NCBI GenBank assembly: GCA_017544745.1
Contig: JAFYDO010000097.1
Location: 1 to 10,447, forward strand
DNA: 10,447 nt
Direction of reading: 5' to 3'
Source: Treponema sp.
GTDB lineage: Bacteria > Spirochaetota > Spirochaetia > Treponematales > Treponemataceae
The notes under the pieces: generated by a model
What the model was told of the DNA's origin: nothing
Database searches by the model: none
Seen by the model: the letters and a program-made list of their open reading frames with translations, nothing else
In this document: piece by piece, positions 1 through 6,569 of the stretch
How positions within the stretch are numbered: the first letter of the stretch is position 1
How the letters are laid out: the number at the start of each line of letters is the position of its first letter
Position numbers and translations under genes: made by a program

Positions 1-1
1 A

Positions 2-700
2 ACCTTTATGAAAAAAGCAATTGCCCTTGATACAGTAATTGAAAAGCTTACAGATACTGATGAATATTCTTCGAGCTACCGTGTAGAAGAATCGGGCGAG
101 CTTCATTTTTATGAGTTTAAGTTTATGAAGCTCAACTCTGATACTGTAATTGTCGGTTTTATGAACATTGATAAAATGATTAAAGATGCAAAAGAAAAAG
201 AAATGCTCATTGCACTTTCCGAAACCGACCAGATGACAAATCTTTTAAACCGTGTAAGCGGAGAGAAAAAAGTTACAGAGCATCTTAAAAACGGAGACGG
301 TGGCTTCCTTATTCTTCTTGATGTTGACCACTTTAAGTCTATTAACGATACCTTTGGTCATGGAGTTGGAGACCAGGTTATTATTCAGGTTGCAAAATGT
401 CTTAAGTCAACCTTCCGCGAGCATGATATTGTATTCCGTTTAGGTGGAGATGAGTTCTCTGCTTATGCTGCAGACGTAACAACTAAGAAAATTGCAAACC
501 AGATTATCAAACGCTTTATAGCAAACCTTGAAGCAATTGTTATTCCGGAGCTTGGTGACAGAACCATAACTGCAAGTATTGGTGCCACAATCATAAAACC
601 GGGCAGCCCTGTTCAATTTGCAGACCAATACAAGCTCATAGACGAAGGCGTTTACGAAAGCAAAAAGGTAGATGGCTCACAAGTAACCTTTAAGAATTAA
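2..700 (+). CDS. GGDEF-domain diguanylate cyclase, 5'-truncated by window edge
   Basis: Probable diguanylate cyclase, making cyclic di-GMP from two GTP. Residues are counted from the ATG at 8, but the frame is open to the window edge, that ATG has no visible ribosome site, and residues 30-60 resemble the last strands of a PAS-like sensor domain plus a linker helix. The true start is therefore probably upstream. The GGDEF domain is complete: the TDQMTNLLNR entry motif at 73-82, the metal- and GTP-binding DVDHFKSINDTFGH stretch from 105, the signature GGDEF at 146-150, SIGAT at 190-194, and the closing helix to about 223. An RxxD product-inhibition site (REHD, 137-140) sits exactly five residues before GGDEF, so the enzyme is predicted to be active and feedback-inhibited. 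The gene ends convergently with lon, sharing the four bases TTAA at 697-700, so no separate terminator fits between them. The upstream sensor and the signal it reads are not visible. Confidence 0.93.
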   Translation, partial: TFMKKAIALDTVIEKLTDTDEYSSSYRVEESGELHFYEFKFMKLNSDTVIVGFMNIDKMIKDAKEKEMLIALSETDQMTNLLNRVSGEKKVTEHLKNGDGGFLILLDVDHFKSINDTFGHGVGDQVIIQVAKCLKSTFREHDIVFRLGGDEFSAYAADVTTKKIANQIIKRFIANLEAIVIPELGDRTITASIGATIIKPGSPVQFADQYKLIDEGVYESKKVDGSQVTFKN

Positions 701-3084
701 AAAGCCTTATCAATGACCTCAAGCACGTTTGTAACAGGAATAAAGGTAAGTCCTGCCTTTACGTAGGCCGGAATTTCTTCCAGATCGCGCTCGTTTGCCT
801 TTGGAATTATTATAGTCTTTATCTTATTGCGCTTGGCTGCAACTGTCTTTTCGCGCAACCCTCCGATTGGAAGCACCTGTCCTGTAAGACTCAGTTCCCC
901 GGTCATGGCAAGATGAGGCTTTATCTTTTTTCCGCGGAAAAGCGAAACAAAGGTTGTTGCCATTGTAATTCCGGCACTTGGCCCATCCTTAGGTGTTGCC
1001 CCTTCCGGAATATGCAGGTGTACGATATTATCTTCGAACCATTGTGCTTCTTTAATACCCTTTTCTACAGCGTAACGGCGGGCCCAGTTAAAGGCAATCT
1101 GGCTAGATTCCTTCATAACGTCGCCCATCTGGCCGGTAAGCACAAGAGCGCCTTTTCCGGCAAAGCTTACGGCTTCCAGAAGCAGCGTGTCTCCGCCCAT
1201 GCTTGTCCAGGCAAGACCAATTGCGGTTCCGGGCACAGAGGCAACCTTTATCTGGCTTTCGTCAAAGTCCGGTTTGCCAAGGTATTTGTCCAAATCAGAA
1301 GAGTCAATTGTTATAGGGCCCTTCGACAGGCTCAGGGACCCCGAAGTTTTCTGTACGAGTTCTGTAACCAGCTTGCGGTGAATTTTATCCAGGCATTTTT
1401 CGTAATGGCGAACCCCTGCTTCTCTGGCATATTCTTTGGCAATACGGTCAAGGGCGCTCTTTGTATATTTTACCTGACCTTTTTTAAGACCGTTCTTTTC
1501 AAGGCTCTTTGGAATGAGATACTTCTTTGCAATTTCAAATTTTTCCTGATCGATGTAGCCGCTAAGCTGAATAATTTCGGCACGGTCAAGCAGCGGGGAC
1601 GGAATAGAGTCCAGAGTGTTTGCAGTCAAAATAAAGAATACATTTGAAACATCAAACGGCAGATCAAGATAGTCGTCGCGGAAAGTGTTATTCTGTTCCG
1701 GGTCTAATACTTCGAGCAGGGCGCTGGCAGGGTCACCGTTATGGCTTGAACCCATTTTATCTACTTCATCAATCATAAAGACAGGGCTTGCGCTCTTTGT
1801 AATTTTGAGTCCCTGAATAATTTTTCCCGGCATTGCGCCAATGTAGGTTCTGCGGTGACCTTTAATTTCTGCTTCGTCGCGCATACCTCCTACACTAAAA
1901 CGGAAGAAGGGCTTATTCATGGCATCTGCAATAGAATGACCTACGCTTGTTTTACCAACCCCGGGAGGTCCCACAAGCAGCAAAATAGACCCCTTGCTGT
2001 CATTCTTCATTTTGCGCACGGCAAGATATTCTATAATTCGTTTTTTTACATCCTCAAGTCCAAAGTGATCGCGCTCAAGAATTTTTTGTGCCTGGGCAAT
2101 ATCAAAGTCGTCCATTTTGGAACTGCCTTGGGTATTCCACGGAAGCTTACAGATAAGATCCAGGTAATTGCGGGTAACCATGTATTCAGAAGATCCAGGC
2201 TCCATCATGCGCAGCTTTTCAAGCTCGTTGCTGGCAGTTTCTTTTACTTCGCCGGTGAGATTGAGTTCTTCTATTGCCTTTTTGAATTTCTGATAGTCGG
2301 TTGCGTCGCCACCCAAGGTTTCGCCAAGCTCTTCCTGAATAGACTTCATTTCTTCGCGCAAAAAATATTCACGCTGATTTTTTTCTACCCTGTCGTTTAG
2401 CTCACGCTGGATTTTTTTCTGAACACGCAGCAGCTCCTGTTCCTTTTTAATAAAAATCAAAACCTGCTCCATGCGGGCACGAACGTTTAGAGTTTCCAAA
2501 ATCTTTTGCTGTTCAACTTTATCTACATTTAATATGGAAGCAATAAAGTCGGCAATCTTACCGGGGTTATCAATATTTACCATATTAAGGCGCATTTCTT
2601 CACTGAACAAAGGATTGTTTTCGCTAACTTCCTTCATTTCGCTGAGCAATGCGCGGGTAAGAGCCTTTACTTCAAAAGTGTCGGCCTCTTCTTCTTCAAG
2701 ATATTCTACTGCAACTGCAACTGGTGCCGAACTGTGCAGCACCTTACGGATTTTGAATCGCTTTACTGTAGAAACAAAAATATTTATTCCGCCGTCCGGC
2801 AGATTTACTTTCTTAAGAATGCGTGCAACTGTACCTACTCTGTGCATGTCTGCCGCAGTAGGAATTTCTGCATCATTTTTGAGCATTACAATGCCAATAA
2901 AGCCGCCTTCTTCGTAAGCCTTTTCGACAACCTTAACATCGTCGGGCGCATTAATCATAAGAGGCGTAAAAATCCCAGGAAAAATAGGACGAGACTGCAG
3001 CGGTATAAGCAGCAACTTGTCCGGAAGCATATTTTCTGTAGGTATAATAGAATTACCGTCTAAATCGTCAATTATTTGTGCCAT
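697..3084 (-). CDS. lon: ATP-dependent protease Lon (class II AAA+/S16)
   Basis: Cytoplasmic ATP-dependent serine protease that degrades misfolded and selected regulatory proteins. Numbering is for the 795-residue form starting at the ATG at 3084. An N-terminal substrate-binding LON domain (about 20-205) leads into a charged helical region rich in Glu and Lys (about 205-260). The AAA+ module follows: Walker A GPPGVGKT at 372-379, Walker B FMIDEVDKM around 436-444, sensor-1 TAN near 487-489 and an arginine finger in LLDRAEII. The protease domain holds the catalytic Ser703 in KDGPSAG and Lys746 in GGLREK, with the 43-residue spacing known from E. coli Lon. The length is normal for the family. 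A TTG 36 bases upstream (3120) would extend the frame by 12 residues, but neither start has a clear Shine-Dalgarno; I prefer the ATG because the extra residues are not Lon-like. Residues 581-590 (SGSLSLSKGP) come from an inserted palindromic repeat. The gene is divergent from the perR-type gene, with a PerR-like box between them. Confidence 0.96.
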   Translation of the reverse strand: MAQIIDDLDGNSIIPTENMLPDKLLLIPLQSRPIFPGIFTPLMINAPDDVKVVEKAYEEGGFIGIVMLKNDAEIPTAADMHRVGTVARILKKVNLPDGGINIFVSTVKRFKIRKVLHSSAPVAVAVEYLEEEEADTFEVKALTRALLSEMKEVSENNPLFSEEMRLNMVNIDNPGKIADFIASILNVDKVEQQKILETLNVRARMEQVLIFIKKEQELLRVQKKIQRELNDRVEKNQREYFLREEMKSIQEELGETLGGDATDYQKFKKAIEELNLTGEVKETASNELEKLRMMEPGSSEYMVTRNYLDLICKLPWNTQGSSKMDDFDIAQAQKILERDHFGLEDVKKRIIEYLAVRKMKNDSKGSILLLVGPPGVGKTSVGHSIADAMNKPFFRFSVGGMRDEAEIKGHRRTYIGAMPGKIIQGLKITKSASPVFMIDEVDKMGSSHNGDPASALLEVLDPEQNNTFRDDYLDLPFDVSNVFFILTANTLDSIPSPLLDRAEIIQLSGYIDQEKFEIAKKYLIPKSLEKNGLKKGQVKYTKSALDRIAKEYAREAGVRHYEKCLDKIHRKLVTELVQKTSGSLSLSKGPITIDSSDLDKYLGKPDFDESQIKVASVPGTAIGLAWTSMGGDTLLLEAVSFAGKGALVLTGQMGDVMKESSQIAFNWARRYAVEKGIKEAQWFEDNIVHLHIPEGATPKDGPSAGITMATTFVSLFRGKKIKPHLAMTGELSLTGQVLPIGGLREKTVAAKRNKIKTIIIPKANERDLEEIPAYVKAGLTFIPVTNVLEVIDKAF
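1316..1342. repeat. REP-like palindromic repeat, copy A, inside lon
   Basis: An imperfect hairpin: GGG (1316-1318) pairs with CCC (1339-1341), CCCT (1319-1322) with AGGG (1334-1337), then after a 2-nt TC bulge GA (1325-1326) pairs with TC (1332-1333) around the loop CAGGC. The 22-base core 1319-1340 matches 20 of 22 bases of the intergenic copy at 3693-3714, with the only differences in the loop (AG versus TT). On the lon coding strand it reads in frame as SLSLSKGP. Core similarity and the bulge at the same place in both copies argue for a dispersed element rather than chance. From general knowledge, repeats of this look are common in bacterial genomes; the family here is not identified. Confidence 0.75.
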
Positions 3085-3161
3085 ATATGTAAATATAATA
3101 AAAGAAAAAGTAAAAGGCAAATTTAATATTTTACCCTTTACAATTTACATTAATTCCATTA

Positions 3162-3176
3162 TTATAATGATTACAA
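3162..3176. promoter_or_regulatory. PerR box (7-1-7 operator) in the lon/perR divergent region
   Basis: The sequence TTATAATGATTACAA differs at one position from the Bacillus PerR consensus TTATAATnATTATAA, an inverted repeat of two 7-base half-sites around one base. It overlaps a TATAAT hexamer in each direction (3163-3168 on +, 3161-3166 on -) and lies 24 bases before the regulator's start and 78 bases before lon. A third half-site TTATAAT follows at 3182-3188. Autoregulation of the downstream gene is the simplest reading; control of lon is possible but unproven. Confidence 0.75.
3163..3168 (+). promoter_or_regulatory. Probable -10 element of the perR-type gene
   Basis: A perfect TATAAT placed about 30 bases before the ATG gives a leader that can include the Shine-Dalgarno at 3189-3192. 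No good -35 hexamer lies at the ideal distance; TTTACA at 3137-3142 is 20 bases away. A second perfect TATAAT at 3183-3188 would start transcription at or beyond the ribosome site, so it is less likely to drive this gene. No convincing lon promoter could be picked on the opposite strand. Confidence 0.45.
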
Positions 3177-3199
3177 TTTTCTTATAATAGGATAAACTT

Positions 3200-3628
3200 A
3201 TGCAGATGACCAAACAGTATCACAACACACTGCAGGAAGCGGGAATCAGACCTTCTATACAACGCACAGCAATTTATGCGTATTTGTGTGAGCATCCGGT
3301 TCACCCTGATGTAGAAACAGTTTACGATGCACTCAATCCAATTTATCCTACTCTTTCTAAAACTACGGTTTACAACACCCTCAAGCTTTTTGAAGAAAAA
3401 CACATTGTCCAGTCAATCAAAATAGAAGACGACAAGCTCCGTTTTGACGCCGAAATGCGCAATCACTACCATTTTAAGTGCATCAAATGCGGCAAGATTT
3501 TTGACATCTTCCTTGATGACGCCAAAATGCCGGACCAGAACGAATACGCCTCATCGCTGCCACAAGGCTTTTCTCTGAGCAAGATTCAGACAAACCTGTG
3601 GGGGCTGTGTAAAGATTGCGCAGAATAA
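3200..3628 (+). CDS. perR: PerR-type peroxide-responsive Fur-family repressor
   Basis: Fur-superfamily DNA-binding metalloregulator of 142 residues, the usual family length. The N-terminal winged helix spans about 10-80, with the recognition region TLSKTTVYNTLKLF at 51-64. Two CxxC pairs (Cys94/Cys97 and Cys137/Cys140) form the structural zinc site. Aligned by eye with Bacillus subtilis PerR, all five regulatory metal ligands are kept: His35, Asp83, His89, His91 and Asp102. The last is the diagnostic one, because Asp at this place is typical of PerR, while Fur has Glu. PerR senses hydrogen peroxide by iron-catalysed oxidation of histidine ligands. The start at 3200 is supported by AGGA at 3189-3192, seven bases upstream; the in-frame ATG at 3206 would sit too far away. 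A PerR box lies 24 bases upstream, consistent with autoregulation. A Zur or Fur role cannot be excluded without binding data. Confidence 0.88.
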   Translation: MQMTKQYHNTLQEAGIRPSIQRTAIYAYLCEHPVHPDVETVYDALNPIYPTLSKTTVYNTLKLFEEKHIVQSIKIEDDKLRFDAEMRNHYHFKCIKCGKIFDIFLDDAKMPDQNEYASSLPQGFSLSKIQTNLWGLCKDCAE

Positions 3629-3635
3629 ATTTTTT
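3605..3635 (+). terminator. Possible weak intrinsic terminator after perR
   Basis: CTGTGT (3605-3610) can pair with GCGCAG (3618-3623) around a 7-nt loop, using two G-U wobbles, and a run of six T follows at 3630-3635. The stem overlaps the last codons of the gene and is separated from the T run by six bases, so it would be weak at best. Confidence 0.28.
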
Positions 3636-3681
3636 CTAACATTCATTCCTATTTTCTCCGATATAAACGATATAGAAGTGT

Positions 3682-3721
3682 TTGTCGGGTCACCCTTCGA
3701 CTTGCTCAGGGACCGCGACAA
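3682..3721. repeat. REP-like palindromic repeat, copy B, intergenic hairpin
   Basis: A 40-base imperfect hairpin between the perR-type gene and the ankyrin gene. TTGTCG (3682-3687) pairs with CGACAA (3716-3721 with G3715 bulged), GGT (3688-3690) with ACC (3712-3714), CCCT (3693-3696) with AGGG (3708-3711), and, after the TC bulge, GA (3699-3700) with TC (3706-3707) around the loop CTTGC. That is 15 base pairs. The core matches the copy inside lon at 20 of 22 bases. No T run follows, so it is not a standard terminator, although such a stem in the transcript could slow polymerase or protect RNA ends. Confidence 0.78.
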
Positions 3722-3746
3722 TGACCGATTGTTATAGAGGGGAAAT

Positions 3747-6530
3747 ATGACTAAAAAGATTGCTTTTTCATTAATTTTGGCGGCTGCTGTTATTTTTGTA
3801 ATTACAGGTTGTACATCAAAACCTGTGGTGGAAGACAAAAAACCTTTATCAGCGCTCGAACTTATGAAGGCTGGACAAACAGATAAAGCACGCAGCCTTT
3901 TTAATATTGACGAAGACATAAACGAAACAGACGAAGAGGGAAACACACTTCTTCATCTTTGTGCTGCAATTGACGATTATAGCTCAATTGAATACTTTTT
4001 GTTCAAAGGCGCAGATTCAGAAATCAAAAATAAAGATGGCAACACTCCCCTTCATATTGCCATTGAAAATGATTCCTTTAATGCGGCTAAGGTTCTTGCT
4101 GGCGTAGGATCAAATCTTTTTGCACGAAACGGAAATGGAGTTTCGGCGATTGATCTGGGCCTTGAAAAAAATGCACGTTATTATGATTTATTTATAAACG
4201 AAAATACCTCAAAGATTCGCTACGACAATGGAAAAACTCTTGTTCATTATTTTGCACAGGCCAAAAATCTGCGCGGTATAAATGCATGTATAAAAGCAGG
4301 TTTCCCAATTTCTATAAAGGATGATGATGGAAAAACTCCTCTTGATCTTGCTTTTGAAGATATTAACAATATTGAGTCTGTAGAAATTGCGGCTGCTCTT
4401 ATTCAGGCAGATGCAGATCCTATAGAAACAGACTTTTCATATTTCCAGGATGCAGTTTCTGCACGAAACCTGAACCTTCGCCTTGGAGACGGACAAACTC
4501 CTCTTCATCTGTGTTCAATTATGGGACACAAGGCAATTGCAACATATCTTTTGGAAAACAATGCAGATACATCCGTTCAGGACAGTTCTGGTTCTACACC
4601 ACTTCATGAAGCAATCCGTTATGGACAGCTTGAAATTGCACAAATGCTTCTTGATGCAGGTGCAAATATCAATGCAAAGGACAATCTTGGAAAAACTCCA
4701 ATCATGCTTATTATCCCTCGTGATAAATTAAGCGAAACTTATCGCCTCCTTATTCGCTACAGAGCCGATTTGAATCAGGCAGATACTTATGGCGATACAG
4801 TTCTTCATACTGCAACAATGCTCAAAGCAACTTCAAACATAATCGAAACACTTGTTGAAGGAGGCGCAGATATAAACGCCCGCAACAAGGAAGGTGTTAC
4901 TCCTCTTTCAATTGCAATTCAGGCAGAAGATATTAAAACAATCAAATTGCTTACTGCAAACGGTGCAAGTATTCACACTCAGGATACTCATGGAAGGTCC
5001 CCACTTTCTATGGCTTTTGAAATGAGCAATGATGTTTTTGAAGCAACCTTGAATGAAAATAACTGTCATACTCAGGATTCAGAAGGAAATACTCCTTTGC
5101 ACATTGCCCTTAAGAATAATGCGCCAATGTCAAAAATCCAGCATATAATCGGGCTTACAAATGATGTTAACATCAGAAACCGCGACGGTGATTCTCCACT
5201 TTATCTTGCAGCTTCAAAAAACATGGAACAGATAGGAAAACTGCTTCTTGAAAAAGGCGCAGATATTTTCTCTACAAACAAAGATAATAATTCGCCATTA
5301 AGACTTGCGCTTAAAGAAGGCGGTAAACTCCAGGACTGGCTTATTACTTCAAAAACTATTGTTTCTACAGATGGAAGTGGAAATACAGTTCTTCATTACG
5401 CTGCAGACTGGGAATACGACAAAGCAATTAAAACTCTGCTTGAAAAAGGTGCAGATATAAATGCTAAAAACGCAAACGGCGAAACTTGTCTTTTCAATGC
5501 AGCAAAGAGCAATAACCCTCAGATTATCCAGCTGCTTGTTGATGGAGGCGCTTCTGTAAAAGAACGCGACAACCTCGGAAGCACACCACTTCATATTGCA
5601 GTTCGCTGGGGTGCACAAAAATCTGCAGAAAAACTTATTAAACTTGGAATTAATATCAACGCCCAGAACAGAGCAGAAAAATCACCTCTTGCTGAGGCTG
5701 TAATTGCAAACAAATATGAAGTAACAAAATATCTTCTTGAAAACGGAGCAGATCCTAATTCCTGCGATGCTTTAGGTGTTACAATTCTTATGGATACAAT
5801 CCGCGTTCAGAATGCAGATATTTTGAAACTGCTGCTTAATTATGGAGCAAATCCAAACCTCCAGCAGATAAACGGACAGAATGCTTACCACGAAGCAGCC
5901 TATATGGGCAACATCGAAATTATTGATCTTATAAGGGAAGCTGGCGGAAATCCTCTTGCACGCGATAAAGAAGGAAACACTCCATTCTCAATTGCATTAA
6001 CAAAGGGAACAAAAATCATCGATGCAATTCTTGGTGATTCTTATAATATTACAGACAGCGACGGAAACTCTCCAATTCACATTGTTGTAAAATCAACAAG
6101 AGATACAAAGCTTTTGCGTTCACTCATAGACAAAGGCTTTCCTATTGATACACGTAATGCAAACGGCTATACACCACTCAATTATGCAATTGAAACTGAT
6201 AATGTAGAAATGGCAACTATCCTTCTGGAAAAAGGTGCAAATCCATTCCAGACAATCGATAAAAAAGGAACAAACGGTGTAACAATTGCTCTTGAGAAGA
6301 ATAACAAGAAAATAATTGAAAGTATTGTAAAATATGCTTCAGGAATGAGCGATATTCAGGGAAATACAATTTTGCACTATGCAGCTAAAACTTCCTCTAT
6401 CGAAACTGTGAAAAATCTGTTATCATATGGTATAGCAACAAATGTTAAAAATGTTGCTGGTGACACTCCATATACAGTTGCTGTAAGATGGAAGCGTCCA
6501 GATATTGCAGAATTATTAAAATCGAATTAA
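3747..6530 (+). CDS. Large ankyrin-repeat lipoprotein
   Basis: A 927-residue predicted lipoprotein made almost entirely of ankyrin repeats, which mediate protein-protein contacts. The N-terminus has Lys3-Lys4, a hydrophobic stretch (5-20) and a lipobox VITGC with Cys22 as the lipidated residue; the relaxed lipobox is typical of spirochaetes. A short linker (23-60) follows. About 26 repeats begin at Gly or its equivalent near residues 65, 98, 131, 162, 195, 249, 282, 315, 349, 383, 416, 447, 481, 515, 545, 578, 611, 645, 677, 710, 743, 773, 807, 844, 872 and 905, mostly 33-34 residues apart. The gap at 195-249 may hide a degenerate repeat. Shortened repeats (28-31 residues) at 131, 416, 515, 743 and 844 end sub-blocks. 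No catalytic domain is visible. The start is backed by GAGGGG at 3737-3742. The HD-GYP gene follows after 39 bp. Location (periplasm or outer surface) and binding partners are unknown. Confidence 0.93.
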   Translation: MTKKIAFSLILAAAVIFVITGCTSKPVVEDKKPLSALELMKAGQTDKARSLFNIDEDINETDEEGNTLLHLCAAIDDYSSIEYFLFKGADSEIKNKDGNTPLHIAIENDSFNAAKVLAGVGSNLFARNGNGVSAIDLGLEKNARYYDLFINENTSKIRYDNGKTLVHYFAQAKNLRGINACIKAGFPISIKDDDGKTPLDLAFEDINNIESVEIAAALIQADADPIETDFSYFQDAVSARNLNLRLGDGQTPLHLCSIMGHKAIATYLLENNADTSVQDSSGSTPLHEAIRYGQLEIAQMLLDAGANINAKDNLGKTPIMLIIPRDKLSETYRLLIRYRADLNQADTYGDTVLHTATMLKATSNIIETLVEGGADINARNKEGVTPLSIAIQAEDIKTIKLLTANGASIHTQDTHGRSPLSMAFEMSNDVFEATLNENNCHTQDSEGNTPLHIALKNNAPMSKIQHIIGLTNDVNIRNRDGDSPLYLAASKNMEQIGKLLLEKGADIFSTNKDNNSPLRLALKEGGKLQDWLITSKTIVSTDGSGNTVLHYAADWEYDKAIKTLLEKGADINAKNANGETCLFNAAKSNNPQIIQLLVDGGASVKERDNLGSTPLHIAVRWGAQKSAEKLIKLGININAQNRAEKSPLAEAVIANKYEVTKYLLENGADPNSCDALGVTILMDTIRVQNADILKLLLNYGANPNLQQINGQNAYHEAAYMGNIEIIDLIREAGGNPLARDKEGNTPFSIALTKGTKIIDAILGDSYNITDSDGNSPIHIVVKSTRDTKLLRSLIDKGFPIDTRNANGYTPLNYAIETDNVEMATILLEKGANPFQTIDKKGTNGVTIALEKNNKKIIESIVKYASGMSDIQGNTILHYAAKTSSIETVKNLLSYGIATNVKNVAGDTPYTVAVRWKRPDIAELLKSN

Positions 6531-6569
6531 AATAGTAGTAGGGCTTAAAGGAAAAACGCGGAGTAAAAA

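Noticed and set aside
913..1647. 244-codon open frame on the + strand, antisense to lon
   Set aside because: It lies wholly within the well-supported lon gene, and its translation is Cys/Phe-rich without any domain; a codon-bias shadow.
3085..3120. TTG-initiated 12-residue extension of Lon
   Set aside because: The residues are hydrophobic and unlike Lon N-termini, with no ribosome site; the ATG at 3084 is preferred.
3183..3188. Second TATAAT as the main -10 of the perR-type gene
   Set aside because: Transcription would begin only a few bases before the ATG and omit the ribosome site; it is better read as an extra operator half-site.
3571..3590. CTGAGCAAG in perR resembling the REP-like repeat (FSLSKIQ)
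   Set aside because: The residues align with the normal GFKVSHHRLEIYG region of PerR, and the rest of the palindrome is missing.
3551..3946. 131-codon minus-strand frame spanning the perR end, the repeat and the ankyrin start
   Set aside because: It overlaps two strong genes; its Ser-rich translation includes the repeat read as SLSKSKGDP, so it is a shadow.
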